Part shown: positions 34,760 through 43,795 of the stretch, in pieces
Layout: each line of letters opens with the position of its first letter
Numbering within the stretch: position 1 is the stretch's first letter
Source: JAJYKC01 sp963823105
Lineage (GTDB): Bacteria > Acidobacteriota > Terriglobia > Bryobacterales > Bryobacteraceae
Assembly (NCBI GenBank): GCA_963823105.1
Contig: CAWGKC010000004.1
Span: 310,001-374,000 of the forward strand
Reading direction: 5' to 3'
DNA length: 64,000 nt
The notes under the pieces: model-generated
Database searches by the model: none
Told to the model about the DNA's origin: nothing
What the model saw: only the letters and a program-made list of their open reading frames with translations
Made by a program: the position numbers and the translations under genes

Positions 34760-35450
34760 TCACGAGGTTTTAGATTCCGCCGCCCCGATCAAGCCGTCCA
34801 GGCTATAGTCAATCAAATCGCCGATCCGGCCGAGGCTCACGTCCGCGGCCGGATATTGCGAGATCGTCTTCTCGTCATAGGCGTAGTGACCTTGCTTGAC
34901 GAAGACCGTCGTCACCCGCCGGCCCCAGATCTTTTTGATCGCGTCCAATATCCGCAGCTTGTCGTCAACCACCACGTAACGCTCGGCCGGATATTCCCGC
35001 TCCACGTGATCGAGTTCGAACTCCTTGTGGATATAAATCAGCACACGCCCTTCGAACACTTCGTACAGCCCCGATCCCCAGACCTTGTGCGGCTGGAAGA
35101 CGACATCGCCGTCGGTGAGGATCACCGCCGTCCCCATCCGCTTGGCCCGCTCCACAACGTCGATCGAATTCGGAAACAAGCGGTTGGCGAACGGGTAGCG
35201 CATCAGGTAATAGGACACCGCCAAGTAAGTGCGGATCGTGCGGATATTCCAGGCGATAGCGCTGCAGCGCGCCCAGATAGTCGGCGTAACCGAGCTCGTT
35301 CCGGATCGCTTCGAACGATCCCCAATAATGCTTGGCCTGTTCGGCGCCCACTTCCATTTCGAGATGACGCCGCAGGTCGGCCGTCACCCGGTCGTGATCG
35401 AGCAGCGTGTTATCGACGTCGAAAAGAATTACGGTCTTAGGCTCCGCCAT
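34760..35450 (-). CDS. HAD-superfamily hydrolase (one frameshift)
   Basis: The first part has the HAD nucleophile motif LFDVDNTLLDHD. A frameshift near 35223 separates it from the rest, which continues YYLMRYPFANRLFP, VERAKRMGTAVILTDGD (motif II region) and the C-terminal VVVDDKLRILDAIKK, carrying the acidic motif that completes the magnesium site. The corrected length is about 230 residues, usual for small-molecule phosphatases. It follows the ROK kinase directly (stop and start adjacent), so it may hydrolyse a sugar phosphate of the same pathway. Substrate unknown. Confidence 0.75.
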
Positions 35451-35451
35451 C

Positions 35452-36157
35452 TCACTTCGCTTTCGCCTTGCTGATCTTCACCGGCTTCTCCTCCCACAGC
35501 CGGAACCCTCCGCGGAACGCGTTCGCGTTGTCGCCCAACCGCGCGTCCGGCGGCGGCTCTTTCAGAAGTTTCGCATTCCCTCCGCCGAGCACCACATAAT
35601 CGGCCTGCGTCGCCGCCTTCAACAACGTCACGACGTCGGCCACTTGCTTGCGCCACTTCTTCTTGCCAAACTTTTCCAGGCCCCGCTCGCCGACGAAGTC
35701 CTCGTATGTTTTCCCATTCTTGTATGGAAGGTGAGCCATCTCCATCGGGAGGATCGACCCATCGACAATCAGCGCCGAACCCAATCCCGTGCCCAACCCG
35801 AGAAACAACATGCGTCCGCCTTCATAGCTTCCCAGCGCTTGCATCGCGGCGTCGTTGATCAACTTCACCGGACAACCGAAGGCTTTCGCGAAGTCGAACT
35901 TCACCCATCCTCCGCCGAGGTTGTGCGGTTCGGCCAGCGGCTTACCGTCGATCACCGGCCCCGGATAGCCGATCGAAACGGCGTCGAAGCTCCACCCCGC
36001 CACCGCTTTCCGCACCTCGCTGACCATCGTTCTCGCCGTCAAATCCGGACCGGAATCGATCTTGACCGGATCTCTTTGACCAGTGGCCAACAGCTTCACG
36101 TGCGTTCCCGCCAACGTCGACAACCAGGACCTTCCTCGCGTTCGTTTTCCCCGCCAT
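35452..36157 (-). CDS. ROK-family glucokinase, possibly polyphosphate-type (one frameshift)
   Basis: It starts MAGKTNARKVLVVDVGG, the phosphate-binding strand of the actin-like ATPase fold. A shift near 36110 moves the frame to THVKLLATGQRDPVKID. Then come SIGYPGPVIDGKPLAEPHNLGGGW (sugar-binding region), LINDAAMQALGSYEG with the catalytic aspartate, and FLGLGTGLGSALIVDG. The length (about 235) and the PGPV...NLGGGW pattern resemble polyphosphate glucokinases, which use polyphosphate or ATP to make glucose 6-phosphate. It lies between gnd and a HAD hydrolase, consistent with feeding the pentose phosphate route. The donor cannot be read from the sequence. Confidence 0.78.
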
Positions 36158-36181
36158 GTTCGCCTCCGCCTCGCGCGCCGC

Positions 36182-37201
36182 TTACCCGCCGGCCTTCTGT
36201 TCCACGTGTCCGCCAAATTGGTAGCGCATCGCCGATAAGAGTTTGTTGGCGAAATCGGCCTCCCCGCGCGAGCCGAAGCGCTCGTAAAGCGCCGCCGTCA
36301 GCACCGGCGCCGGCGCCGATTCGTCGATCGCCGCCAGGATCGTCCATCGCCCTTCGCCCGAATCGGAAACGCGTCCGGAGAATTTCTCCAACCCCGGCGC
36401 TTCCAGCAGCGCGATGGCTGTCAAATCCAGCAGCCACGACGCCACCACGCTTCCGCGCCGCCACACCTCGGCGACGTCGGCCAGATTGAAATCGTATTGA
36501 TAATGTTCCGGATCGCGCAGCGGCGTCGTCTCGGCGTTCTCCTCGCTCGTATGTTTTCCCACGCCGGCGTGTTTCAAAATATTCATGCCTTCGGCGTAGG
36601 CGGCCATCAATCCGTACTCGATGCCGTTATGGACCATCTTCACGAAATGCCCCGCGCCCGACGGCCCACAGTGTAAATAACCTTCCTCCGAAGTTCCGCC
36701 CGCCTTCTCGCGTCCCGGAGTGCGTTCCGCGTCGCCGCGGCCCGGCGCCAGCGTTTTGAAGATCGGGTCCAACCGCTTCACCACGTCCATCTCGCCGCCG
36801 ATCATCTGGCAGTAGCCGCGCTCCAATCCCCACACTCCGCCGCTGGTTCCGACGTCGGCATAATGGATTCCGTGCGGCGCCAATTCCTTGGCGCGCCGGA
36901 TGTCGTCGATGTAATAAGAATTCCCGCCGTCGATGACGACGTCGTCCTTCTGTAATCGCGCCATGAGGTCTTTGAGCGTGCCTTCGACCACCGCCGCCGG
37001 CACCATCAGCCAAACCGTCCTCGGTCCGTTGAGCTTCTTCACGAAGTCGTCGAGCGACTCCGCTCCCGTCGCGCCCTCCTTCGCCAGTAGCTTCACATTA
37101 TCCTGGTTGTGGTCGAAAACGACGCACTGGTGGCCGCCCTTCATCAGGCGCCGCACCATGTTCGCTCCCATTCGCCCCAAGCCGATCATTCCCAGTTGCA
37201 T
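36182..37201 (-). CDS. gnd: 6-phosphogluconate dehydrogenase, decarboxylating (short, GntZ-like)
   Basis: A 339-residue enzyme that converts 6-phosphogluconate to ribulose 5-phosphate with reduction of NAD(P)+. The Rossmann start is MQLGMIGLGRMGANMVRRL. The acidic residue in CVVFDHNQDNV at the end of strand 2 suggests preference for NAD+. The substrate-binding stretch is GTSGGVWGLERG and the catalytic lysine is in GHFVKMVHNGIEYG. The short length fits the YqeC/GntZ subfamily rather than the longer E. coli Gnd. First gene of an operon with a ROK kinase and a HAD hydrolase, divergent from glpD. Confidence 0.92.
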   Translation of the reverse strand: MQLGMIGLGRMGANMVRRLMKGGHQCVVFDHNQDNVKLLAKEGATGAESLDDFVKKLNGPRTVWLMVPAAVVEGTLKDLMARLQKDDVVIDGGNSYYIDDIRRAKELAPHGIHYADVGTSGGVWGLERGYCQMIGGEMDVVKRLDPIFKTLAPGRGDAERTPGREKAGGTSEEGYLHCGPSGAGHFVKMVHNGIEYGLMAAYAEGMNILKHAGVGKHTSEENAETTPLRDPEHYQYDFNLADVAEVWRRGSVVASWLLDLTAIALLEAPGLEKFSGRVSDSGEGRWTILAAIDESAPAPVLTAALYERFGSRGEADFANKLLSAMRYQFGGHVEQKAGG

Positions 37202-37324
37202 TTCGCCGTGTATCTCCTTTTTCGATACTTTAAAATTTCCATCAAACCCCTAGCATCGCGCAACCGGGGCGCGGGCGTCGGGCAACCAATCCCGTGGATA
37301 CTGGAACGTAGGCCGCCATCCACT

Positions 37325-38907
37325 ATGACTCGCGTCGAAATGTACCGCCGTCTCCGCTCGCACACCGGACCGTGGGATGTACTGATCGCCGGCGGCGGCG
37401 CGACGGGCGTGGGGGTGGCGATCGACGCGGCTACGCGGGGGTACGACGTCCTCCTGCTCGAGCGCCACGATTTCGGCAAGGGCACGTCCAGCCGCAGCAC
37501 GAAGCTGGTCCACGGCGGCGTGCGCTATCTGGAGCAAGGCAACATCTCGCTGGTGATGGAGGCGTTGAAAGAGCGCGGACTGCTGCTCAAAAACGCGCCG
37601 CACCTGGTGCATGACCTCGGATTCGTCGTTCCCGAATTACGATTGGTGGGAAGCGCCCTTCTATGGCCTGGGTCTGAAACTGTACAACCTGCTGGCCGGC
37701 AAATACGGTTTCGGAACTTCGCGCATCCTTTCGCGGGAGGAGACGCTGGAGCGCATTCCTAACTTGAAACCCGAGGGTCTGCGCGGCGGCGTGATTTATT
37801 ATGACGGCCAGTTCGACGACGCGCGCCTGCTGATCGACATGGCTTTCACCGCCTATGAACAAGGCGCGACGCTGCTTAATTATGTCGAGATCACCGGTCT
37901 CACCAAGGACGGCGATGGATTCATCGATGGCGCCGTCGCCCGCGACGCCGAAACCGGCGAGGAGTTCGCGCTTCAAGCGAAAGTTGTCATCAATGCCACC
38001 GGCGCTTTCACCGACCGCCTGCGGCTCGAAGCCAACGCCGCGGCTGAGCCGATCATCGCTCCCAGCCAAGGCATCCATCTGGTTTTCGACCGTTCGTTTC
38101 TGTCCGGCGACAGCGCCATCATGGCGCCGCACACCTCCGACGGCCGCGTGATGTTCGCCATCCCCTGGCACGGCCACGCGTTGGTGGGCACCACCGATAC
38201 GCCTATCGCCGCCGCCACGATGGAACCGGTGGCCATGGAAAAGGAAATCGAATTTATCCTCTCCACCGCGGCGCTATATCTGGACCGCGCCCCCACTCGC
38301 GGCGACGTTCGCAGCGTCTTCGCCGGCATCCGCCCGCTGGTCCGTTCCTCGGCCGCCGGCAACACCGCCGCGTTGTCGCGCGATCACACCATTCATATCG
38401 AACCGTCGGGGTTGCTAAGTGTCTGCGGCGGAAAATGGACCACTTACCGCCGCATGGCCGAGGATTGCGTGAACCAGGCCGCCACGCTCGCCACACTTCC
38501 CGACCGTCCGTGCGTAACCCATCAATTGAACATTCACGGCTTCCATCCGAACGCCGCGAAATTCGGGCCGCTCCACGTCTATGGTTCCGACGCTCCGGCG
38601 ATCGAAGCGATTCAACGCGACGATCCCTCTCTCGCCGCTCCGCTGCATCCGGCGCTGCCCTATACCGGCGCCGAAGTGGTGTGGGCTACACGCCGTGAAA
38701 TGGCGCGGACGGTGGAAGACGTTTTGGCCCGCCGAACCCGCGCGCTATTTTCTGAACGCCCGCGCCGCGATGGAGATGTCCCGCCGCGTCTCCGAGTTGA
38801 TGTCCGCCGAATTGGGCGAGGATGCCGCGTGGGCGGAGAAGCAAGTCGCCGCCTTTGAGGAGGTGGCGCGAAACTACACCCTGGAGGGATCGAGAACGGC
38901 GTCTTAG
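37325..38907 (+). CDS. glpD: Aerobic glycerol-3-phosphate dehydrogenase (two frameshifts)
   Basis: The FAD-binding start is WDVLIAGGGATGVGVAIDAATRG, then GTSSRSTKLVHGGVRYLEQG, a GlpD hallmark. A break near 37630 separates it from YDWWEAPFYGLGLKLYNLL. The central text includes VINATGAFTDRLR, GTTDTPIAA, VFAGIRPLV and GLLSVCGGKWTTYRRMAED. A second break near 38750 precedes LNARAAMEMSRRVSELM, the C-terminal cap. GlpD oxidises glycerol 3-phosphate to dihydroxyacetone phosphate and delivers electrons to quinone at the membrane. No glpK or glpF lies in the window. Both breaks are probably sequence errors, since everything else is well preserved. Confidence 0.9.
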
Positions 38908-38937
38908 ACGTTTGCGCCGTTCCCGCCGAGGCGCCGC

Positions 38938-39441
38938 TCAGTAGCGGTATTCCGCCGGTTTGATGCCTTTCACCCGCAGATACACTACGCACTGGCCGCG
39001 GTGGTGGGTGGTGTGGTCCAGTCCGAAATAGACGATCTCCGTGCCCGTCATATCGCCATCGGGACTCTTGTAGGTCTTGGCAAACTGGGCGGGCGTCGCC
39101 GCTTCGACGGTCCGGATCGCATAGTCGAACGACTGGTTCAGCAGGGCGATCACCGTGTCCTTTTCATAGTTCGCCGGTTTGCCGATGGGAGATTTCCCGC
39201 CACTCAACAGAGAGAAAAAATAGCCGTTGGCGTTGGCGATATGAGCCATCTGCTCGCCAAAGCTCATCTCCTCGGGGTTGGGCTTGAAGGTGTAATCGGC
39301 GGCGGGCATTTGTTCGGCGATGGCGAGCGTGTACGCTTTCGATTGTTTCCAATGAGCGGCCATCGATTTCGTGGCGTCGCCGGCGAAAGCGAGCGGAAGG
39401 GAAAGCAGGCCGAGAAGGGCGGTGGCGAAAATCTTCTTCAT
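38938..39441 (-). CDS. Secreted DinB-family protein
   Basis: A 167-residue four-helix DinB-like protein with signal peptide (MKKIFATALLGLLSLPLAFAG). The putative metal-binding histidines are one in MAAHWKQSKAY or in QMAHIANANGYFFS, and the pair in LDHTTHHRGQCVVYLR near the C-terminus, which matches the typical DinB close. An exported DinB protein is common in acidobacteria; the fold is shared with mycothiol- and bacillithiol-dependent transferases, but function of exported forms is unknown. Convergent with glpD. Confidence 0.82.
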   Translation of the reverse strand: MKKIFATALLGLLSLPLAFAGDATKSMAAHWKQSKAYTLAIAEQMPAADYTFKPNPEEMSFGEQMAHIANANGYFFSLLSGGKSPIGKPANYEKDTVIALLNQSFDYAIRTVEAATPAQFAKTYKSPDGDMTGTEIVYFGLDHTTHHRGQCVVYLRVKGIKPAEYRY

Positions 39442-39555
39442 GAATCCTCTTTTCGATTGTGTCGGGAGATACTCACCACGGATAGCCTATTTCGCGGCTT
39501 TGTGCAACCGGGCGGGGATTTGTTAGCTTGAAAGTCCGGCTCCTCCCGCATCACT

Positions 39556-40920
39556 ATGAATGTATCTATCATTGGCACGGGATATGTTGGGCTCACCACG
39601 GGCGTGTGTCTCGCCTATCTCGGCCACAAAGTCACCTGCATCGATTCGGACCAGCGCAAGATCGAGCTGCTGCGCGAAGGGAAGACGCCGATCTATGAGC
39701 CGCATCTTCCGGAGTTGCTGGCGCAGGCGAAAGCGAATCTGCATTTCACCACCGATTACGCCACCGGGATACCCGGCGCGGAGGTGGTGTTCATCGCCGT
39801 GGGGACGCCTCCCTCGCCGAATGGAAGTCCGGATCTGCAATATCTGAGGGCGGCGGCGGAAGGGATTGGGCGCCACTTCGCGGGCGAGCATTTGGTGGTG
39901 GTGAACAAATCGACGGTGCCGATCGGCAGCGGCAACTGGGTGGGGTCGCTGGTGCGCGAATCTTACGAAGCGCACCATGGCGCAAAAGCCGAGGGGAAGT
40001 TTTCGGTGGCGTCGAATCCGGAATTTTTAAGGGAAGGCACGGGCCTGCACGACAGCCTTTACCCGGATCGCGTGGTGATCGGCTCCGACGATCCGCGGTC
40101 GCTTCGCGTGTTGTATGAGTTGTACCGCCCGCTGCTCGACCAGACATTCACGCCGCCCTCGTTCCTGGCTCGTCCGGAGGCGATGGCCGCGGCGCCGCTG
40201 GTTTCGACCGACCTCGCCTCGGCCGAATTGATCAAGTATGCGGCCAACGCGTTTCTGGCGCTGAAGATCAGCTACATAAACGAAATCGGCCAGGTGGCGG
40301 AGCGCGTGGGCGCCGACATCCGCCAGGTGGCAAAAGGCATCGGGTTGGACGCGCGCATTGGCAACCGGTTCCTTCAGGCGGGCATCGGCTGGGGCGGCTC
40401 CTGCTTCGGCAAGGATACCTCGGCGTTGGTTTCGACAGCCGCCGAATATGGCCTGGAGATGCCGATCGTCGACGCGGCGCGATTGGTGAACAAGCGCCAG
40501 CGCGACTTGGTGGTGGATAAACTCCTGGCGGAGTTGAAGATTTTGAAAGGCCGCACGATCGGGTTGCTGGGACTGGCGTTCAAACCCAACACCGACGATC
40601 TGCGCGAGGCGCCGGCGCTCGATATCGCGCGCAACCTGATTGGGCGCGGCTGCAAGGTGAAGGCGCACGATCCGGTGGCGATGGAGCGGTTCGAGCGGGA
40701 TTACGGAGGACTGGGCGTCGTATGCTGCGTGGAGGCCAAGGATGTGGCCGACGGGGCGGATGCGGTCGTGTTGGTGACCGAATGGCAGGAATACCGCGAA
40801 CTCGATTGGCCCGCCATCGGCGCCACGATGCGATCGCGGATCGTGCTGGATGGCCGTAACGCACTGGATCGCGCGCAAATGGAGAGCGCCGGTTTCAAGT
40901 GGATGTCCATCCCCGGCTGA
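39556..40920 (+). CDS. ugd: UDP-glucose 6-dehydrogenase
   Basis: An intact 454-residue enzyme that oxidises UDP-glucose twice to UDP-glucuronate, a precursor for acidic exopolysaccharides. It opens MNVSIIGTGYVGLTTGVCLA with the NAD-binding loop, has IYEPHLPEL, VAVGTP-type text in FIAVGTPPSPNG, NKSTVPIGSG and SNPEFLREG. The catalytic cysteine is in GIGWGGSCFGKD near residue 285. Lysine and aspartate partners lie in ELIKYAANAFLALKISY and FKPNTDDLREAP. The next gene, a glycosyltransferase, follows after 7 bp, so both serve the same polysaccharide. Confidence 0.95.
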   Translation: MNVSIIGTGYVGLTTGVCLAYLGHKVTCIDSDQRKIELLREGKTPIYEPHLPELLAQAKANLHFTTDYATGIPGAEVVFIAVGTPPSPNGSPDLQYLRAAAEGIGRHFAGEHLVVVNKSTVPIGSGNWVGSLVRESYEAHHGAKAEGKFSVASNPEFLREGTGLHDSLYPDRVVIGSDDPRSLRVLYELYRPLLDQTFTPPSFLARPEAMAAAPLVSTDLASAELIKYAANAFLALKISYINEIGQVAERVGADIRQVAKGIGLDARIGNRFLQAGIGWGGSCFGKDTSALVSTAAEYGLEMPIVDAARLVNKRQRDLVVDKLLAELKILKGRTIGLLGLAFKPNTDDLREAPALDIARNLIGRGCKVKAHDPVAMERFERDYGGLGVVCCVEAKDVADGADAVVLVTEWQEYRELDWPAIGATMRSRIVLDGRNALDRAQMESAGFKWMSIPG

Positions 40921-40927
40921 GCGCGCC

Positions 40928-42226
40928 GTGATCCGCCGCGTTCTTTATCTGGCGGCGCATGGAGGATTTGAAGGCGAGGTTCCCCTTGGCGGAGGAGCGG
41001 CGGTGTGTGAGCGTTTGCTCGCGGAGTGGGAGCGAACGAAGCCGTTCGAGGCGACGCTGATCGCGCCTTCGATTTTAGGGAGCGGGGCGCCGTCGGCGCG
41101 TGAATTGGTCGCTTTCGGGGAGCGGCAATACGCCCGATTTTGCCGGGATTTTTCGCGAGCGGCGACGGCGGAAGTTTTGCGTCGCGATCCGAGGGACACG
41201 GCCGTATTGGTGAACGACGTTTCCGAAGGGCCGGACTTCCAGGCGCTGGCGGCGGCGGGTTTTCGCGTGACGACGATTTATCACGCCGATGTCGTGGCGT
41301 ATGTGGCGGCCATTTACGGGCGGTCGCTGATCCGGCCGGAGACGCTGGTGCGCTGGCACGGGAGGCTGCGGAGGACGGCGTTGGGGCGAATGATTCCGGC
41401 CATGGCGGAGTTGGTTTTCGAGCAGCAGGAACATAGCCTGCGCTTCTCGCGGACGTGCGTGGTTCCTTCCGAGGGGATGCGCGAAACGATGCGGCGTTGT
41501 TATCCCGGCTTGCCGGAAGATCGCATTCAGGTGCTGCCGTGGGGGTTGCCGGAAGAGGTTGTCGACCTGGTGACTCTGCGTTCGGAAACCGCGCGGCTGC
41601 GAGCTGAGTATGGTGTTCCTGGCGATGCGCGGGTGTTGTTGACGTTGAGCCGCATTTCGCCGGAGAAGGGTCAGGATCTGCTGATCGAAGCGTTGCTCGA
41701 TTGGGAGCGGCGACGGGACTTTCTCGCGCGGCCGCTGTGGCTGTTCGTCTGCGGCGAGGCGGCGTACATGCAGGGGCGGCGGTTCCAGGCGCGATTAAAC
41801 GCCCTGGCGGCGCGGTTGCGGCGCGTGCGGATCGTGTTTCCAGGGCATGTGACGGGATGGCGCAAGCGGGCGTTATTCGAATTGGCGGATGTGTACGTCT
41901 TCCCATCGCGGCACGAAAGCTATGGACTTACGCTGCTCGAAGCGCTGCGGGCGGGCGTCCCAGCGGTTGCACTCGCAAGCGACGGAGCGCGGTCGGTGAT
42001 GCGGCCGGAGTTCGGAGAGCTGATCCCGATCGGCTCGCACGCCGCGACGGTGAAGGGCTTGCGCGAGGCGTTGGCGAAAATGCTTTTGGCGGATGAAGGG
42101 AGACGCGCGATGGGCGAGGCGGCGCGGCGGTGGGCGTCAACGCAATCCTTTGAATCGAGCGCGGCGGAGGTGGCGCGGCTAATCTTGCATGAGTCCGCTG
42201 CCGGACCTCACGTGCCGGCGCGATAG
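40928..42226 (+). CDS. GT4-family glycosyltransferase
   Basis: A 432-residue retaining glycosyltransferase of the GT-B fold. I choose the GTG at 40928, 7 bp after the ugd stop; it gives MIRRVLYLAAHGGFEGEVPLGG with the acceptor-side Rossmann start. The donor-side domain opens RVLLTLSRISPEKGQDLLIEAL, then VRIVFPGHVTGWRKRALFELADVYVFPSRHESYGLTLLEAL, the standard GT4 ExxxxxxxE region for nucleotide-sugar binding. It probably adds a sugar (possibly glucuronate, given the neighbour) to a lipid-linked chain. Donor and acceptor unknown. Confidence 0.87.
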   Translation: MIRRVLYLAAHGGFEGEVPLGGGAAVCERLLAEWERTKPFEATLIAPSILGSGAPSARELVAFGERQYARFCRDFSRAATAEVLRRDPRDTAVLVNDVSEGPDFQALAAAGFRVTTIYHADVVAYVAAIYGRSLIRPETLVRWHGRLRRTALGRMIPAMAELVFEQQEHSLRFSRTCVVPSEGMRETMRRCYPGLPEDRIQVLPWGLPEEVVDLVTLRSETARLRAEYGVPGDARVLLTLSRISPEKGQDLLIEALLDWERRRDFLARPLWLFVCGEAAYMQGRRFQARLNALAARLRRVRIVFPGHVTGWRKRALFELADVYVFPSRHESYGLTLLEALRAGVPAVALASDGARSVMRPEFGELIPIGSHAATVKGLREALAKMLLADEGRRAMGEAARRWASTQSFESSAAEVARLILHESAAGPHVPAR

Positions 42227-42239
42227 AATCGTCCAATCG

Positions 42240-42515
42240 ATGCGGCGCTTCGCAATTTTTTTCGCGGTGTTTACCGCCGCGGTGTGGGTTTTTCCCTTCG
42301 CACTTGTCCGCATCGGTCAGCCACTGATCGGGATTGGCTTCGGATGTGCAGGTTCGCTCGCTTGGTTGGTGACCTGGCTTGGCAGCCTGCTACGGTATGG
42401 AAAGAAGCCCTTCTGGCTACTCTTCGGAATGCCGTTCGGATTGTTTTGGGCGCTCTACCTTTTCCGCTGGGTCTACGGAGCGATGGTTGGAGACCCTCGC
42501 TGGATTGTTCCGTGA
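42240..42515 (+). CDS. Small membrane protein
   Basis: A 91-residue protein starting at the ATG at 42240, with three hydrophobic segments: FAIFFAVFTAAVWVFPFAL, IGIGFGCAGSLAWLVTWLG and FWLLFGMPFGLFWALYLF. It ends RWVYGAMVGDPRWIVP. No catalytic motif is visible. It starts 13 bp after the glycosyltransferase stop and could be part of the same unit. Unknown family. Confidence 0.55.
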   Translation: MRRFAIFFAVFTAAVWVFPFALVRIGQPLIGIGFGCAGSLAWLVTWLGSLLRYGKKPFWLLFGMPFGLFWALYLFRWVYGAMVGDPRWIVP

Positions 42516-42590
42516 TGAGTTCCGAAGCGAACACCGCGGAACGTGCGCCGTAAGGCGTGGCTGAATCGCGGCGAGGCGGCCGCCGTGGGA

Positions 42591-43706
42591 CTAGCTCATT
42601 GGCGGGACACCAGCGATGTGATAGCGGGCGTGACGCCGCTCTCCCACGCGAACGAGTGCCCCCTTCTCAACCATGCCGGCGAGATCGCGTGTCGCCGTCG
42701 CCGGAGACGCGCCCGTGATCGCGATGTAATTGGCCGCGCTCAGGCCACCCTCAAAACCTTCCGGCCCCTCGCGCAGCATCCGCAGCAGCGCCTTTTCCTG
42801 GCGATCGTTGAGCTGGCCGCGCAGACGGTCGAGCAACCGCGTCATCTCGATGAGGAACTCGACGCGGGCGACGGTTCGCCGCTGCGCTTCGATCGCGGTT
42901 TCGGCGAACCAACGGAGCCACGCCGCGATCTCGTTGTCCTTGTTCGCCGCTTCGAGGGCGTCGTAATATGCCCTTCGTTTGGCGAGGATCGTCGCGGCCA
43001 GAGCGATAAGCGTCGGTTGGTTCAAGCCTTGTGCCAGCGCCTTCTCGGCGATGGCCCGGCCGATGCGACCGTTCGCGTCCTCGAACGGATGAATCGAGAC
43101 AAAATAGAGATGGGCGATTCCCGCCCTGGTGAGCGTTGGCAGTGGCTCGCTCGCGCTGGGGGCCGTACGGTTGAACCACGCGAGAAACTTTTTCATTTCG
43201 CGCGCCACCGCTGCGGACGGCGGCGCCTCAAAGTGTACCCTCGGAGCGTGAATCGCGCCCGAGACCACCCGCATCGGCTGTTCACCCGTGCGATATCGGC
43301 CAATATCGCTGAGATCTCGCCGGCCGCGAACCACCATACTGTGCCACGCGAAGAGCGTCTCGTCGGAGAGCGGCTCGGAGAATCGACGGTGCAAATCGAC
43401 CATCATGTCCGCCATGCCGCGTTCCGCCGGGCCCGCACGCCGATCGTCCGCCGCAAGGCCAAGCTGCCTGCGGATGGAGGACTGTACACTCGGCCGGTCC
43501 AAAACCTCACCCTCGATTTCCGAAGTCGCGAGCGCCTCAGTGCTCATTGCGTCGACAATGAGGGATTCGCGATCGGCTTGCCCGAGATGTCTAACCGCTC
43601 CGGTGATCATGCCGGACTCCAGCAGGAATTGGTCCTCTGTCTTCGCCAGACGGGTTTTATCCCAGGAGAAATGAGGCCACTCCGGCTTTTGCCAATTCCA
43701 TTTCAT
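42591..43706 (-). CDS. Fic-domain protein (AMP-transferase type) with N-terminal DUF4172 and C-terminal winged helix
   Basis: A 371-residue Fic protein. It opens MKWNWQKPEWPHFSWD, a DUF4172-type start. The inhibitory helix motif is TSEIEGE (about residue 61), matching the (S/T)xxxE(G/N) rule of self-restrained class II Fic enzymes. The catalytic Fic motif is HPFEDANGRIGRA (about residue 205), complete with His, Asp, Asn, Gly and Arg. The C-terminal region (LSAANYIAITGASPATATRDL) is a winged helix. Fic enzymes usually transfer AMP from ATP to a target protein. No Shine-Dalgarno precedes the ATG, which lies inside a palindrome; see the operator entries. Confidence 0.88.
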   Translation of the reverse strand: MKWNWQKPEWPHFSWDKTRLAKTEDQFLLESGMITGAVRHLGQADRESLIVDAMSTEALATSEIEGEVLDRPSVQSSIRRQLGLAADDRRAGPAERGMADMMVDLHRRFSEPLSDETLFAWHSMVVRGRRDLSDIGRYRTGEQPMRVVSGAIHAPRVHFEAPPSAAVAREMKKFLAWFNRTAPSASEPLPTLTRAGIAHLYFVSIHPFEDANGRIGRAIAEKALAQGLNQPTLIALAATILAKRRAYYDALEAANKDNEIAAWLRWFAETAIEAQRRTVARVEFLIEMTRLLDRLRGQLNDRQEKALLRMLREGPEGFEGGLSAANYIAITGASPATATRDLAGMVEKGALVRVGERRHARYHIAGVPPMS

Positions 43707-43734
43707 GAGCGATAGAGCGTTTCTCTATCACTCA
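43706..43734 (-). promoter_or_regulatory. Palindrome 1 overlapping the fic start codon
   Basis: Twelve-base arms TGAGCGATAGAG (43706-43717) and CTCTATCACTCA (43723-43734) around CGTTT, with one mismatch. The fic ATG lies at the inner edge. It could be a protein-binding site and also, as RNA, a hairpin that hides the start codon. Confidence 0.65.
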
Positions 43735-43750
43735 TGATAAAGCTAATTCA

Positions 43751-43779
43751 TGAGCGATAGCGAGACGTTCTATCGCTCA
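43751..43779 (-). promoter_or_regulatory. Palindrome 2 upstream of fic, same half-site
   Basis: Perfect ten-base arms TGAGCGATAG (43751-43760) and CTATCGCTCA (43770-43779) around nine bases. The half-site is the same as in palindrome 1, and the two centres are 45 bp apart. Two spaced identical operators suggest co-operative binding, plausibly by the winged helix of the Fic protein itself. Confidence 0.7.
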
Positions 43780-43795
43780 CCTCGGCCACCGCCGT

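Noticed and set aside
38895..38921. Hairpin AACGGCG/CGCCGTT at the end of glpD as a terminator
   Set aside because: The stem is only 7 bp with a 13-base loop and no T-run follows.
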